Notes: a model not told the origin generated them from the letters alone. A DNA stretch of 64,000 nt from Bordetella avium (GCF_034424645.1 NZ_CP139969.1:3596001-3660000), one strand, 5' to 3'; positions 16,972 to 26,223 are shown, counted from the stretch's first letter. A program made the numbers and translations.

Positions 16972-18915
16972 TCAGTAGAGTTTTGGAATGCTATTGATGA
17001 CGCGCATCGCCTTATCGAAATCAACACCGATCAGCCGGCAATAGTCCTGAATGGCGTCGATACGTGCAATATTTTCCTTCTCAATCAGCACAAAAGCTTC
17101 TTCCCGAGTAATGACACCCTCGCGGATCTGATTACTTCGGAATGTCTCATACTCGGTAAAACCAGCGACTGTTTGATAAATATAGTTGTAGAACGGCGCC
17201 GTGCCGTCACCGATCCGCCAGGTGGTGGGCGTATCGGGCGCGAGCTCCCAATCATAGGTCTCGATCAGCACTTTATTGATCGTAGCCTCATCCCACTCCA
17301 GATAGTCAAACAGGTAAAGAAAGTCCTGGTTGACGAAATAATACGAGAGAAAAGCGGTAAAGGTATCAAGCAGCGATTGATTGATATACCCCGGATTAAC
17401 AAGGTAATTTTTCATGTAGTAAAGCGCCAATTGCGCTTTCTGCATGCTTGAAACCTTGTTCAACTGCACACCCGCACTAGCCGGGCGCACACCACAGAAG
17501 CCAACCTTGAAATCCGTTCTCTCAAGATGATTGGTGGAATAAACCATCAACTTGATACCGGTTTCCTTCATGAGGCGATTGGCGTGATACATGAACTGCT
17601 TGTCGCCCGCCATGAATAGCGGAATCATGCCCAGGTCCGGGTTCTTCAGCCAAGCATTGACGTTGACACCCACGTTGGCGCGTTTTTGCTTGATATCAGC
17701 GGACACCCAAATATGCTCTACGCCGAGTTTTCCGCATAAACGCGCCTGATTACGGCGCGCCAAATCGGTGACCATCCCCCAATCGTAGGTGTATGCAATG
17801 GGATTCATGCCAAGCTCGGTTTTCAGCAAATGCAAACCATAGCTGCTGTCACGGCCACCTGAAAAACCCACCAGGCAATCTGCCGAACCATTATTGGAAC
17901 GGTATTTTTCCAATAATTTGTCCAGTTCCTTCCTGCCCTTCAGCTTGGCCGGCTTGTAGTTATTGCAGTAGTTACACACACCCTGCTCATCGAACTCGAT
18001 GAAGGGCATGGTTTCTGGCAACACACATTTTGAACAGCGGCGCAAACCTGCATAGCGGCGCTGCTGCTCTTCGACATTGCTGACCACCTTGCGCAACACG
18101 GGCGCCGGCGCCGCCAGAATCGGGGCGGCCGTTTCCGCAGGTGAATAAGGCAGCCCCAAACTGAACAACGGACCGGGCTGCGCACTCTCAATCCGAATGG
18201 TCATGGCCTGTCCGGCACGAACAGGCTGCGGATCACCGAATTCGATGTGCTCTTTCATCTCCTCGCGGATACGCTTGGCGATGACGTATTCCGACACAAA
18301 GACAAACACACCCTGTTTAGGCGCATGCAAATAATATAAAGAGCCCGTGTTCGTCGCCAGCAGAAGATCATCGCGATCGGCGAACAACACGCCAAGCGAC
18401 GCTTCGCCATAAATCTTGCCGAAGACCTCCCGACATACCTGCTCGATCGGAGCCCCTCTCGCCAGACGATCATTCATCAGCGCAGCCACGACTTCAGTAT
18501 CAACCTGCGCCAGCTTCTTCAAGCGTGGCTCGGCGGCCCATATCTCGGCCTCGTTGACGATGATGCCGTTATGCACCACCACCACAGAATCCCGGACAAC
18601 CGGCTGATTATTGGCATCCACGCCTTGCTGACCGTTCGTCACGAGACGTGCATGACCAACGATTCCAAGTCCGGTCTGGTCTCGCTGCGAAACGGCTTGC
18701 TCGACCTGGCGCTTGTACTCCTGCATCTTGAGCAATTCGGAAGCAGGCACCGGATATTTCAGTACGCGGAGGGTTTGTCCGGCAGCCGCGGCAAGCCCGG
18801 CAGCCTCTTTGCCACGGGACTCCGACAACAGGAACAGCCGCTTCAACAGCTTCGAAATATCATCGGTCTTCAGAGTGGATTGCCTGGCAACGACCAGACC
18901 AAATATTCCGCACAT
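16972..18915 (-). CDS. Fused class II glutaminase and WbpG-like N-acetyl sugar amidotransferase
   Basis: 647 aa. The start at 18915 is fixed by MCGIFG: Cys2 becomes the N-terminal nucleophile of the class II glutamine amidotransferase domain (1-250), with GHARLVTNG (88-96), HNGIIVN (115-121) and EASLGV. A CxxC...CxxC zinc-type knuckle follows (C294, C297, C314, C317), then a PP-loop ATPase domain with GFSGGRDSS (350-358). Related WbpG/PseA-type proteins activate a carboxylate with ATP and use ammonia to make uronamides or acetamidino groups, usually with a separate glutaminase. The partner here is within the same chain. Substrate is probably a diacetamido uronic acid; inferred from the wlb context. 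Visibly less GC-rich than the wlb genes. Confidence 0.88.
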   Translation of the reverse strand: MCGIFGLVVARQSTLKTDDISKLLKRLFLLSESRGKEAAGLAAAAGQTLRVLKYPVPASELLKMQEYKRQVEQAVSQRDQTGLGIVGHARLVTNGQQGVDANNQPVVRDSVVVVHNGIIVNEAEIWAAEPRLKKLAQVDTEVVAALMNDRLARGAPIEQVCREVFGKIYGEASLGVLFADRDDLLLATNTGSLYYLHAPKQGVFVFVSEYVIAKRIREEMKEHIEFGDPQPVRAGQAMTIRIESAQPGPLFSLGLPYSPAETAAPILAAPAPVLRKVVSNVEEQQRRYAGLRRCSKCVLPETMPFIEFDEQGVCNYCNNYKPAKLKGRKELDKLLEKYRSNNGSADCLVGFSGGRDSSYGLHLLKTELGMNPIAYTYDWGMVTDLARRNQARLCGKLGVEHIWVSADIKQKRANVGVNVNAWLKNPDLGMIPLFMAGDKQFMYHANRLMKETGIKLMVYSTNHLERTDFKVGFCGVRPASAGVQLNKVSSMQKAQLALYYMKNYLVNPGYINQSLLDTFTAFLSYYFVNQDFLYLFDYLEWDEATINKVLIETYDWELAPDTPTTWRIGDGTAPFYNYIYQTVAGFTEYETFRSNQIREGVITREEAFVLIEKENIARIDAIQDYCRLIGVDFDKAMRVINSIPKLY

Positions 18916-18994
18916 GCTATGAAATCTCCGGGCCAGACTGCCCACTAACGACTAAAGCTTGAATACCCACGACGGTGCCACTCGCCCCTAAAAA

Positions 18995-19945
18995 TCAAGT
19001 ATTTAATTTCTTGTTATCTTCATAGTCCAGCCACATGGCGAATACGGTGGACTGAAAGCCCATGCTGGTAAGAAAGAACCAGAAGAGCAGCGTTATTTCT
19101 GGCACTGTCCCATGCGTTCCCCAGAGCACAAGCAGCCGTACAAACATCAGCACGGACAAACCGGCAAGCAGAAAACCCGCCGCATAGAATATGACCAAGG
19201 GGTGAAAGTCACGAATGATGTACTTCTGCTTCATTCGCCAGAAGAACAATTTCACGATCAGCCATCCGATGGTGAAAATCACCTTTCGAACGCGAATACC
19301 TGATTTTTCGCCTATGTTGTATACCGGCTCGACCGGCACATCCTTGACGCGAAAACCGAAAACGTTCAACTTCACCAACAGATCGTTGGGTTGACCGTAA
19401 CGCTTATACATCGTCTGCCAGTCAATCGCCGTCAACGCAGCCCGATTGATTGCCGTATAACCCGTCTGCGAATCGGCGACCTTCCAGTATCCCGAAGCGA
19501 TCTTCGTCAACAAAGAAAGCGCGGCATTGCCGAAATACCGGATCTTGGGAATTTTCCTGAAGGCATCGCCGCTTACCAGGCGATTGCCCTTGGTGTAATC
19601 GGCCACCCCCTCGACAACCGGGTCCAGCAGGCCAGGCAGGTCCGCAGGGTTCATTTGGCCGTCTCCCGCCATCACGACGGCAATATCTGTACCGTTATCA
19701 CGAGCCCACTCATAACCCGTGGCAATAGCGCCACCCACGCCCTGGTTCTTTTTGTGCCTGAGCAGCACGACCCGGGGATGCTCCCGTTGATAGCTCTCGA
19801 TAACTTCACAGGTCTTGTCCGGGCTGCAATCATCGACAATGACAATGTCATCCACAAAATCAGGCATCGTGAGAATCACTCTGCTGATCTGCGTTTCTTC
19901 GTTGTATGCTGGCACCACTACAGAGATTCTGTTATTTCGATACAT
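18995..19945 (-). CDS. GT2-family glycosyltransferase with C-terminal membrane anchor
   Basis: 316 aa. GT-A fold with VVVPAYNEE (8-16), VIVDDCSPDKT (35-45), MAGDGQMNPADL (about 111-122) containing the D-x-D-like centre, and SQTGYTAINRAAL. Two membrane segments lie at the C-terminus (about 247-273 and 280-300). The architecture resembles dolichol-phosphate-mannose synthase or undecaprenyl-phosphate glycosyltransferases, so it could charge a lipid carrier for the GT-C enzyme encoded upstream; that link is inference. A 79-base gap separates it from the amidotransferase gene downstream. Confidence 0.85.
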   Translation of the reverse strand: MYRNNRISVVVPAYNEETQISRVILTMPDFVDDIVIVDDCSPDKTCEVIESYQREHPRVVLLRHKKNQGVGGAIATGYEWARDNGTDIAVVMAGDGQMNPADLPGLLDPVVEGVADYTKGNRLVSGDAFRKIPKIRYFGNAALSLLTKIASGYWKVADSQTGYTAINRAALTAIDWQTMYKRYGQPNDLLVKLNVFGFRVKDVPVEPVYNIGEKSGIRVRKVIFTIGWLIVKLFFWRMKQKYIIRDFHPLVIFYAAGFLLAGLSVLMFVRLLVLWGTHGTVPEITLLFWFFLTSMGFQSTVFAMWLDYEDNKKLNT

Positions 19946-20193
19946 ATGAATTGATTTGCGTATTGCTATTATTTGTCTGGGCAGGCACGACTCACATACA
20001 CAATCGAGTAGGTAAAAGCGTCGAACCTAAGCGACGAAGCCGTACCTAGTTATGCTTGGTGACAATTGCCATGGATCACGGCGTTGCTTGCTACAGGCGC
20101 AAGAAATCGCGTCGATGCCAACGCGATCAAGATGCGTATTGTGTAGGATTTTTAACTCAGATTCAGCCTTTTCTTGCCGATTTGGCGAATATA
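19946..20193. other. AT-rich gap dividing the minus-strand O-antigen module
   Basis: 248 bases between the DUF218 gene (ends 20194) and the GT2 gene (starts 19945), the only large gap in this module. No ORF of note. On the minus strand TTGTCA (plus-strand tgacaa at 20060-20065) is a possible -35 for the downstream genes, but no well-spaced -10 is clear. No JUMPstart/ops element and no terminator-like hairpin was seen. May mark two transcription units or an old junction. Confidence 0.35.
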
Positions 20194-20805
20194 TCAACCA
20201 CGGCTTGAAGAAATGGCCCAGCGGCGCAGCGGTTGCGGCATGACATCCACCGCCCAGGCCAGAAGCTCCCAGTAAGCGCGAAGCAGCGCCTGCTCCCATG
20301 ACAGATAGTCAGGAGCCGCCGCCCAGCGAGGCGATTGTCCAGTCAGCATGTGCGCCAAATATCGCAGCCGAAATCCGTGGAGCCGGTCGGCAACGAGCAC
20401 CGCATCCTGAAAGTCCCGCGCATTCAGCACCGCCCAGGCGGCTTGAATATTGGATCTCGAGTCGTCGGACACGCGATCGCCACAATGCAAGGCCCCAGCG
20501 GGAACACCGCTGCGCTCCAGCTCATCGGCCATGACCGCCGAACCAAAATAATTCCGTCCCGGACGAGCCCCGCCGACACAGACGATCATGCCCACCTGCC
20601 CCGCCCGATACAGATCATGGGCTCTGCGCACATAAGTGGCGCGAACCGCCTCGTCTGGCGTATAGAAAACGATTGCAGCCGAGGCCTGATCCAGTGGCCC
20701 CAGGCGATGGCCGGCGTCCTCTCGATCAGACCACCCCAACAACACGCCAGCAGCCAGCACGCTGAGCAGCGCCAGCGTTATGCCGGCCGCGAATACCCGC
20801 CTCAT
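20194..20805 (-). CDS. DUF218/YdcF-like membrane-anchored protein
   Basis: 203 aa from the ATG at 20805, which overlaps the flippase stop (ATGA); a longer frame of 270 codons starts inside the flippase gene and is rejected. One N-terminal membrane helix (about 4-24), then a DUF218 domain: AAIVFYTP, YRAGQVGMIVCVGG, RVSDDSRSNIQAAW and VLVADRLHGFR. SanA/YdcF/ElyC proteins of this fold influence envelope barrier function and undecaprenyl-phosphate economy in enterobacteria; the chemical activity is unsettled. Coupling to a flippase suggests a task with lipid-linked sugar. Function not known. Confidence 0.75.
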   Translation of the reverse strand: MRRVFAAGITLALLSVLAAGVLLGWSDREDAGHRLGPLDQASAAIVFYTPDEAVRATYVRRAHDLYRAGQVGMIVCVGGARPGRNYFGSAVMADELERSGVPAGALHCGDRVSDDSRSNIQAAWAVLNARDFQDAVLVADRLHGFRLRYLAHMLTGQSPRWAAAPDYLSWEQALLRAYWELLAWAVDVMPQPLRRWAISSSRG

Positions 20806-22121
20806 GAAAGGGGTCGGTCGATAAAGCGGCTGCGCAAAATATCGATACCCAGCCGATTGCGCGCCAGAAAAAACAGCATTGCCGTTCCGGCGACATAGGC
20901 CAGGGTGGTACCCAGCGCAGCGCCGTAAAGGCCCAATACCGGTATCAACAAAAGATTGAAGGCCAGATTCGAGATGACCAGCGTACCGTGCTGCACCGTC
21001 TGCCAACCGGGCTGGCCAGATTGCATCAACAAGTTATCCAACGGGATAAAAGCCGAGCATAGCCATATACCGCTCAACAGCAGGGCAAGAACGGGAACGC
21101 TTTGGCTCAACCCTCTCTCGGGCAGAAAGCCATGCACGAGAATAGCCAGACCGGCGAGCAATACCAAGCCAAGCAACAACATGACCGGATAGACAAGGCG
21201 CCGAGTGCCACGTATCAGGCCTTGCAAGCCGGTCTGATCATTGTCACGCAGGCAATGCACCAGCAGCGGGTTCAAATTGTTGCGAATGACGGTAAGAATG
21301 GCGTAATAGCCATCCACCAACATGGCCGCGAAACTATAGATCCCGACCTCGGTCTCGGACATGAACAAACCCAGCACCAGCACATCGACGCGCGAATTGA
21401 GTTCGACGAACATCCCCGCCGGCATACCGCGAATACCAAAGCTCAGATGCAGGCGGTACCACTGCGCGCTAGGCCGCCCGAACGGCAGGCGGCCAGGCAA
21501 ATAGGCAAAACAAAGCAGCAGAACAAACAACTCCGCGATAGCAAACGCCGCCGCCATGCGCTGCGGGTCCATACCGGCGGCGGCCACGATGCCGACCCAG
21601 GCCAATATCGCCAGATAGCGTGCGGCCTGAGCGACGGCAAAGAAGCGCATCAGGCGCAGGCCATTCGCCATCCCCAGCAGGATTTTGTTCAATGGGAAGA
21701 GCAACAGGCCTCCCGCCGCCCATTGCAGCCCTTCCGCCACACGGGCGCTGGAAAACAGTTTCTGCGCCAATGGCGCGCCCGCATAGGCCACGGCGGCGGC
21801 CAACGCACCCGCAACAATCCCCAACACCACGGCAGAACCGGTCATTTGCGCCAATTCCCTGCCCTGCTGGGCATAGTGCGCACTATGACGTAGCACGGAA
21901 TAATGCACGCCCAGCGTGAAGACCTGGGACAGCACGATATAGACAGCGAAAACCAGGTTAAAGACACCCAGCGCCTGCGGCCCCCAGACCGCCGCAATGA
22001 TGAAATTGATGATCACGCCGCTGAGGGCAAGAATCGCAAAGCTGCCCAGGTTCCAGGCGATATCCAGGGAAAGCTTGCCAGACGCGACTCGCCCCACCAG
22101 CTGTTTAATACGAACAAGCAT
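20802..22121 (-). CDS. Wzx-type polysaccharide flippase (first of two)
   Basis: 439 aa from the ATG at 22121 (GAGGA 7 bases upstream; a TTG two codons earlier is less likely). About 12-14 hydrophobic helices along the whole chain, with the oligosaccharide-flippase start LSLDIAWNLGSFAILALSGVIINF split by a polar turn and a late FIDR end. Members of the MOP superfamily move undecaprenyl-PP-linked O units to the periplasm. It follows the periplasmic protein gene after 9 bases and overlaps the DUF218 gene. It shows no obvious close similarity to the other flippase at 24588-26057. Confidence 0.85.
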   Translation of the reverse strand: MLVRIKQLVGRVASGKLSLDIAWNLGSFAILALSGVIINFIIAAVWGPQALGVFNLVFAVYIVLSQVFTLGVHYSVLRHSAHYAQQGRELAQMTGSAVVLGIVAGALAAAVAYAGAPLAQKLFSSARVAEGLQWAAGGLLLFPLNKILLGMANGLRLMRFFAVAQAARYLAILAWVGIVAAAGMDPQRMAAAFAIAELFVLLLCFAYLPGRLPFGRPSAQWYRLHLSFGIRGMPAGMFVELNSRVDVLVLGLFMSETEVGIYSFAAMLVDGYYAILTVIRNNLNPLLVHCLRDNDQTGLQGLIRGTRRLVYPVMLLLGLVLLAGLAILVHGFLPERGLSQSVPVLALLLSGIWLCSAFIPLDNLLMQSGQPGWQTVQHGTLVISNLAFNLLLIPVLGLYGAALGTTLAYVAGTAMLFFLARNRLGIDILRSRFIDRPLS

Positions 22122-22130
22122 GGTCAATCC

Positions 22131-23159
22131 TCAACAGGCCTTGGCCACATCGATGTGCATCGGCGGCAACGGCATTTTCCGCAAGGCTTTTCGCATCGAG
22201 ACCTCGAGCACCCGCAAGCGGGAGCCACCGAGCTGCAGCAAGCCAAGCTCGATTTCGTTGACACCGGCGAATGGCGTCAAGCGCACCGTGACCGTCTGGC
22301 TGTCATTGTCGGCATGAGTCTGCGCCAGCGTGACTTTCAAACGGACACGCCGATCAGGATCATCGCCAGGGGGACGGCCCTCTTTGTACTCGACCGCCAT
22401 CAAACTACCGAAACCCGTTCCCTCTACCTTGAAGGTGATCAGATATTCATAGTCGGGATCAATCTTGATGAACCCATCATTGTGCTGAAAAAACTCCTGC
22501 GCCCGCACAAACACCGGATATACCGGGCCGCTGGGCGAAAAATCTGCGGCCATCTCATGCTCATCCCGCATCACCACGACGCCTGGGGCAAGAGATAAAG
22601 CAAACCCTTCACTCCATGTCTGCACAGTCGGCCCCACCTGCTCAGGCGGCCCAAACTGCATGGGCGCGGCCGGCGCGAGTTCATAAAGCATTTCGCGGCC
22701 GGTTGAAATGACCACGCTCGCCATCTCGGGGTCTGCAAGAATATCCTTCAGCACCGAGTGATAGTCCACGGGAAGCGAATAGGCGATGCCCTGAACGTAA
22801 CGGATACCCAGAGCGCGCAGGATACGCAAACCCTCCTGCTTGCTGTCTGCCTCATAGAAGGGGATCAGCCGGGGGTCCAGATAGCTGATCATGCGCTGTT
22901 TGGCGTAATACATATCGGAGGGCCGCAAAGCAAGCACGGTCTCCCCAGGGGGCAAGTGGGATAGGTAATCCACCAAGCCAAAGCGGCATATCGTGCTTGG
23001 CACCAAAACGGGGGCACTCCCCTGATTTCTTTGCACGGCACTGAAGTAAATAAATGTCGAGTTTTTCACAAACCAGGCAAGGGGAAGCATCACTGCCGCG
23101 ATCAGACAAACCATGATCAGGCCATTCCAGCAACCCTTGGGGGAAATACGGCGCGTCAT
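22131..23159 (-). CDS. Single-pass periplasmic protein, probable detached domain of the GT-C enzyme
   Basis: 342 aa with one N-terminal membrane helix (about 12-32) and a large soluble part that would face the periplasm. GETVLALRPSDMYYAKQRMI and ILRALGIRYVQGIAYS look like the C-terminal extracytoplasmic domain of ArnT/PMT-like (GT-C) glycosyltransferases, where such residues follow the last membrane helix. The start codon overlaps the stop of the GT-C gene (ATGA), so the two are translationally coupled. The second half is beta-rich and carries no motif I know. Working view: partner subunit of the GT-C enzyme. Confidence 0.6.
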   Translation of the reverse strand: MTRRISPKGCWNGLIMVCLIAAVMLPLAWFVKNSTFIYFSAVQRNQGSAPVLVPSTICRFGLVDYLSHLPPGETVLALRPSDMYYAKQRMISYLDPRLIPFYEADSKQEGLRILRALGIRYVQGIAYSLPVDYHSVLKDILADPEMASVVISTGREMLYELAPAAPMQFGPPEQVGPTVQTWSEGFALSLAPGVVVMRDEHEMAADFSPSGPVYPVFVRAQEFFQHNDGFIKIDPDYEYLITFKVEGTGFGSLMAVEYKEGRPPGDDPDRRVRLKVTLAQTHADNDSQTVTVRLTPFAGVNEIELGLLQLGGSRLRVLEVSMRKALRKMPLPPMHIDVAKAC

Positions 23160-24586
23160 GCTGCCTCCGCCGTTACCTGGCGATTACCCGCCAGGCGAAA
23201 AACGCCCCAGCCCGCCAACAGCGAGACATAGGGCATAAGCACCAACATATAGCGATCATTGCGGATCATCAGATCCGTTCCGGCAAACAGGCTCAAGCCC
23301 ATGCCGGCCAGATAAATCGCAATAATGGCAACGCAAAGATGGGTGATCTGCCGCCAAGCGGGAGAAGGCGATCCGCGCCGGGGAAGGAAAATCAATCCGA
23401 GCAGCATCCACCACCAGGTCAGCCCATAGAGATGCAGCGTGAACCAACCTTTGAACAAACCATATTGCAGGCGATCCGCCATCAAGGCGTAACCTCTGCT
23501 CAAGCGGAAGTAGCCTTGCCAGTCCAGGGAGGACAAGGCGAAAACCAGGTTGTTATCGGAAATAGGGCTGCCAAATATCAAGACATTGCGCAGATAGGGC
23601 CAACAACCGATGGCCCCGCCCACCAAGACCACCACAAGCGCGGTTGTCAGCATGCGTTTATTCAAACCGCCGCAGACCACCAGAAAACTGCCGCCCAATA
23701 AGAATGGAAACAGGATGGCCTGCGAATGGCTCCATAGCCCCAGCCCCATCACCACACCAATGGTGAGCCTGCCTCGCAGCGTTTCAGGCTGGCAGGCGAA
23801 CACCGCCGCCATACCCAGCAACAAGGCGCTGATGACCAAGGCGTCGATCGCGCCGTACATGGCCTGAGCGAAAATAAAGGGGGTGGTGATAAAAATCAGG
23901 GCGGACAATAGACCGACACGGCGCCCGCCCGCACAGCCCAGCCAATAGATCAAAGCCGTGCTCATCACCGTCAACATAGGCGCGACAAGCCGCATCAAGC
24001 CCGGCAGTTCGGCACCCCCACTGATGACATTGGCCAGGAAAATCAAACCAATGTACAGCGGCGGATGCGTCCAGGGCGCGTACATTCCAGACGGGGTGTC
24101 CGTGTTGAGCAAAGGATAGTCGGCCAAGGCGCGAAGGCTATACATCTCGCGGCCCACCAGGGCGTATTCCAGCGGATCATTACTGCTCAAGGGCAGCAGG
24201 ACGGCCATCGCGACCAGGACCAGGGCCACCGTAAACACCAAAGCGGCAAGCAGGATATCCAGCCGGCGCCAGGGCCCATGCTGCACAAACCATGTGGGCC
24301 CCACCCGCGCAGCCCCGGGCAAACGCCTTGCCGCCCAAAATATGAGCAGGGCAACGGCGAATTGCAAGCCCAGATAGAACAGATCCGAACGATGCGGAAA
24401 CAGCGCCAGCCCCGCCACCGACACCAGACCACAAAGATAGCAAATCGTGGTCAGGACCGCCGTGCTCAACACAAAGCCGCGTTGCGGTAGCGAACGCGGC
24501 AAGGCACAGGACCACCAAGGTGTCAGCGCGATGCCATAAGCGATGGCCAAGGCCGCAAACCAACAAATCGTTGAAAAAATGGGCAA
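23156..24586 (-). CDS. GT-C family membrane glycosyltransferase (ArnT/PMT-like)
   Basis: 476 aa with about 11-12 hydrophobic helices. The first large loop has SSNDPLEYALVGREMYSL, the position where GT-C enzymes carry the catalytic acidic residues, followed by the APWTHPPLYIGLIFL block typical of ArnT/PMT relatives. Such enzymes take sugar from a polyprenyl phosphate and act in the periplasm; the GT2 enzyme at 18995-19945 could make that donor. The protein ends just after the last helix and lacks the usual soluble tail, which seems to be encoded by the next, overlapping gene. It starts 1 base after the upstream flippase stop region. Confidence 0.82.
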   Translation of the reverse strand: MPIFSTICWFAALAIAYGIALTPWWSCALPRSLPQRGFVLSTAVLTTICYLCGLVSVAGLALFPHRSDLFYLGLQFAVALLIFWAARRLPGAARVGPTWFVQHGPWRRLDILLAALVFTVALVLVAMAVLLPLSSNDPLEYALVGREMYSLRALADYPLLNTDTPSGMYAPWTHPPLYIGLIFLANVISGGAELPGLMRLVAPMLTVMSTALIYWLGCAGGRRVGLLSALIFITTPFIFAQAMYGAIDALVISALLLGMAAVFACQPETLRGRLTIGVVMGLGLWSHSQAILFPFLLGGSFLVVCGGLNKRMLTTALVVVLVGGAIGCWPYLRNVLIFGSPISDNNLVFALSSLDWQGYFRLSRGYALMADRLQYGLFKGWFTLHLYGLTWWWMLLGLIFLPRRGSPSPAWRQITHLCVAIIAIYLAGMGLSLFAGTDLMIRNDRYMLVLMPYVSLLAGWGVFRLAGNRQVTAEAA

Positions 24587-24587
24587 C

Positions 24588-26057
24588 TTAACTTCCTGTC
24601 GTAAAACGCTGACGGCTGTCGAGCAAGTGGCGCGCTTGACGATAAAGCGACGGCAACAGCACAGACGTCAACACAAGCGCCAAACCGAAATCCAGGCCCA
24701 GACGCATCAACAATGAAAACGCGGTCAGCTTGTCGGCCAAAAAATGCACCGGCAGCATCAAACCCGCCAGACCCAGGATGCGCAGCAGCACGCCTGCGAA
24801 AGCCCCTCTATCGGGCCGGACTAGACGCAAAATGGCGTCAGTCAAGGTGAGTTGATAAAATAGCTGAAACGTCGCATACAAGGCCACGACCAGTACGGCA
24901 TCGGCTCCCTGAAACAGGGCGATGATAACCACCAGCATGGACAGCACGTCGAACGCCACCTGAATCTTGAACGCCAGTCTTTGTTGACCGCAGGCTTCGA
25001 ACATCCGCCCGGACCAGCTATTCAGAATGGCGAATAGGGCCGAGGGCGCCATCCAGGCCGCGTACAGGCCGGCCTCCCGCCATTGCACGCCAAACACAAA
25101 GCCGAACAGTGTCGGCCCCCAAAGCATCAGCAGAACGAGAAATGGGCAGATAAGCGTAGCCAGCGCCTGAAAGAAATAAATCGTTAGTTGCTGAAACTGC
25201 ACATCTTCTTTACGGGCAATCGCTTCACGATAAAAAACCTGCCCTATCGCGGCCGAAAGAAACTGTGGCGAGGCCAGGAGCGCCATACGGGTTAAGGCAT
25301 ACGCGCCCGCAGCCGCAGGCAGGCCAAAGCCTGTGAAGATCAAAATCAAGAACTCGCGTGAAAGCGCGATCAGCAAGGTCGCCGGCGTCGTATAGAAAGC
25401 GAAACCGCGATAACGCCACAACGTTGCCGCCCGGACAGACCAGGGCAAGGCGCCCACCCGCCGGATCGAAGCAACAATGGCCCGGGGGCTGAGAATAAAC
25501 AAGCCGGCAGCCAAGGCCTGCGTCACCATACGCGCCCATACCAGGCCATTGAGCGGCAGGGTCACCATACCGAGCAGGATCGAGCACAGCGCCGTTCCGG
25601 CCTGCTGCACGACATTGCTTACGGCCAGCCGGCCGTAGCGCCGTTGCCGGCTTGCATACAAATTGCCGATTTGCAGAAAATTGGTCAGCCAGGCAAAGAG
25701 GATTGCGCAATAGCCGACCCACAGGGGGAAGGGATCGCCCGGCACCCAGGCGGCCAGACCATCAGTGGCCCACCAAAGCAGTGCCAGCACCAAACAAAGC
25801 AATGAACTCAGATAGGCGGTATCCGTGGCGATACTCTGCGCCGCAAGTTCATCCTCCGGCATCACGATAGCCATCTCGAAACGCAAGCTTGCAACAATGC
25901 TCAACAAGGTCCCGGCAGCAATGATGGCGCCGTAGGCGCCAAATTGCGCAGGCGTATACAAACGAGACAGAACCGGCGACAGCAATATCGCCATCGCCTG
26001 CGAAGCCGCAGTAACGCCAGCCAGCGTGACGATGGACTTCAAGAGCCCTGCGGCCAT
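24588..26057 (-). CDS. Wzx/RfbX-type polysaccharide flippase (second of two)
   Basis: 489 aa, about 14 hydrophobic helices. The start GVTAASQAMAILLSPVLSRLYTP followed by QFGAYGAI is the classical opening of the polysaccharide-biosynthesis (RfbX/Wzx) family. A good GGAAGG Shine-Dalgarno lies about 7 bases before the ATG. It is the first gene of the minus-strand module. Two flippases in one cluster suggest two different lipid-linked substrates, for example a wlb oligosaccharide and an O unit. Specificity cannot be read from sequence. Confidence 0.87.
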   Translation of the reverse strand: MAAGLLKSIVTLAGVTAASQAMAILLSPVLSRLYTPAQFGAYGAIIAAGTLLSIVASLRFEMAIVMPEDELAAQSIATDTAYLSSLLCLVLALLWWATDGLAAWVPGDPFPLWVGYCAILFAWLTNFLQIGNLYASRQRRYGRLAVSNVVQQAGTALCSILLGMVTLPLNGLVWARMVTQALAAGLFILSPRAIVASIRRVGALPWSVRAATLWRYRGFAFYTTPATLLIALSREFLILIFTGFGLPAAAGAYALTRMALLASPQFLSAAIGQVFYREAIARKEDVQFQQLTIYFFQALATLICPFLVLLMLWGPTLFGFVFGVQWREAGLYAAWMAPSALFAILNSWSGRMFEACGQQRLAFKIQVAFDVLSMLVVIIALFQGADAVLVVALYATFQLFYQLTLTDAILRLVRPDRGAFAGVLLRILGLAGLMLPVHFLADKLTAFSLLMRLGLDFGLALVLTSVLLPSLYRQARHLLDSRQRFTTGS

Positions 26058-26223
26058 CAGACCTTCCTTGATTGAACGCTGCCGATGCCCCTGCGCAACC
26101 GGCGCGAAACCTGATTAAAAGCTGTGCTGAATCGCTTTATGACAAGCATCCGCAGCAAGCCAAAAGCGACGGCAAATCGTTGTGCCCTGCAGCGCTGTCT
26201 GGCCAGATCACAGCGCCTCGCAA

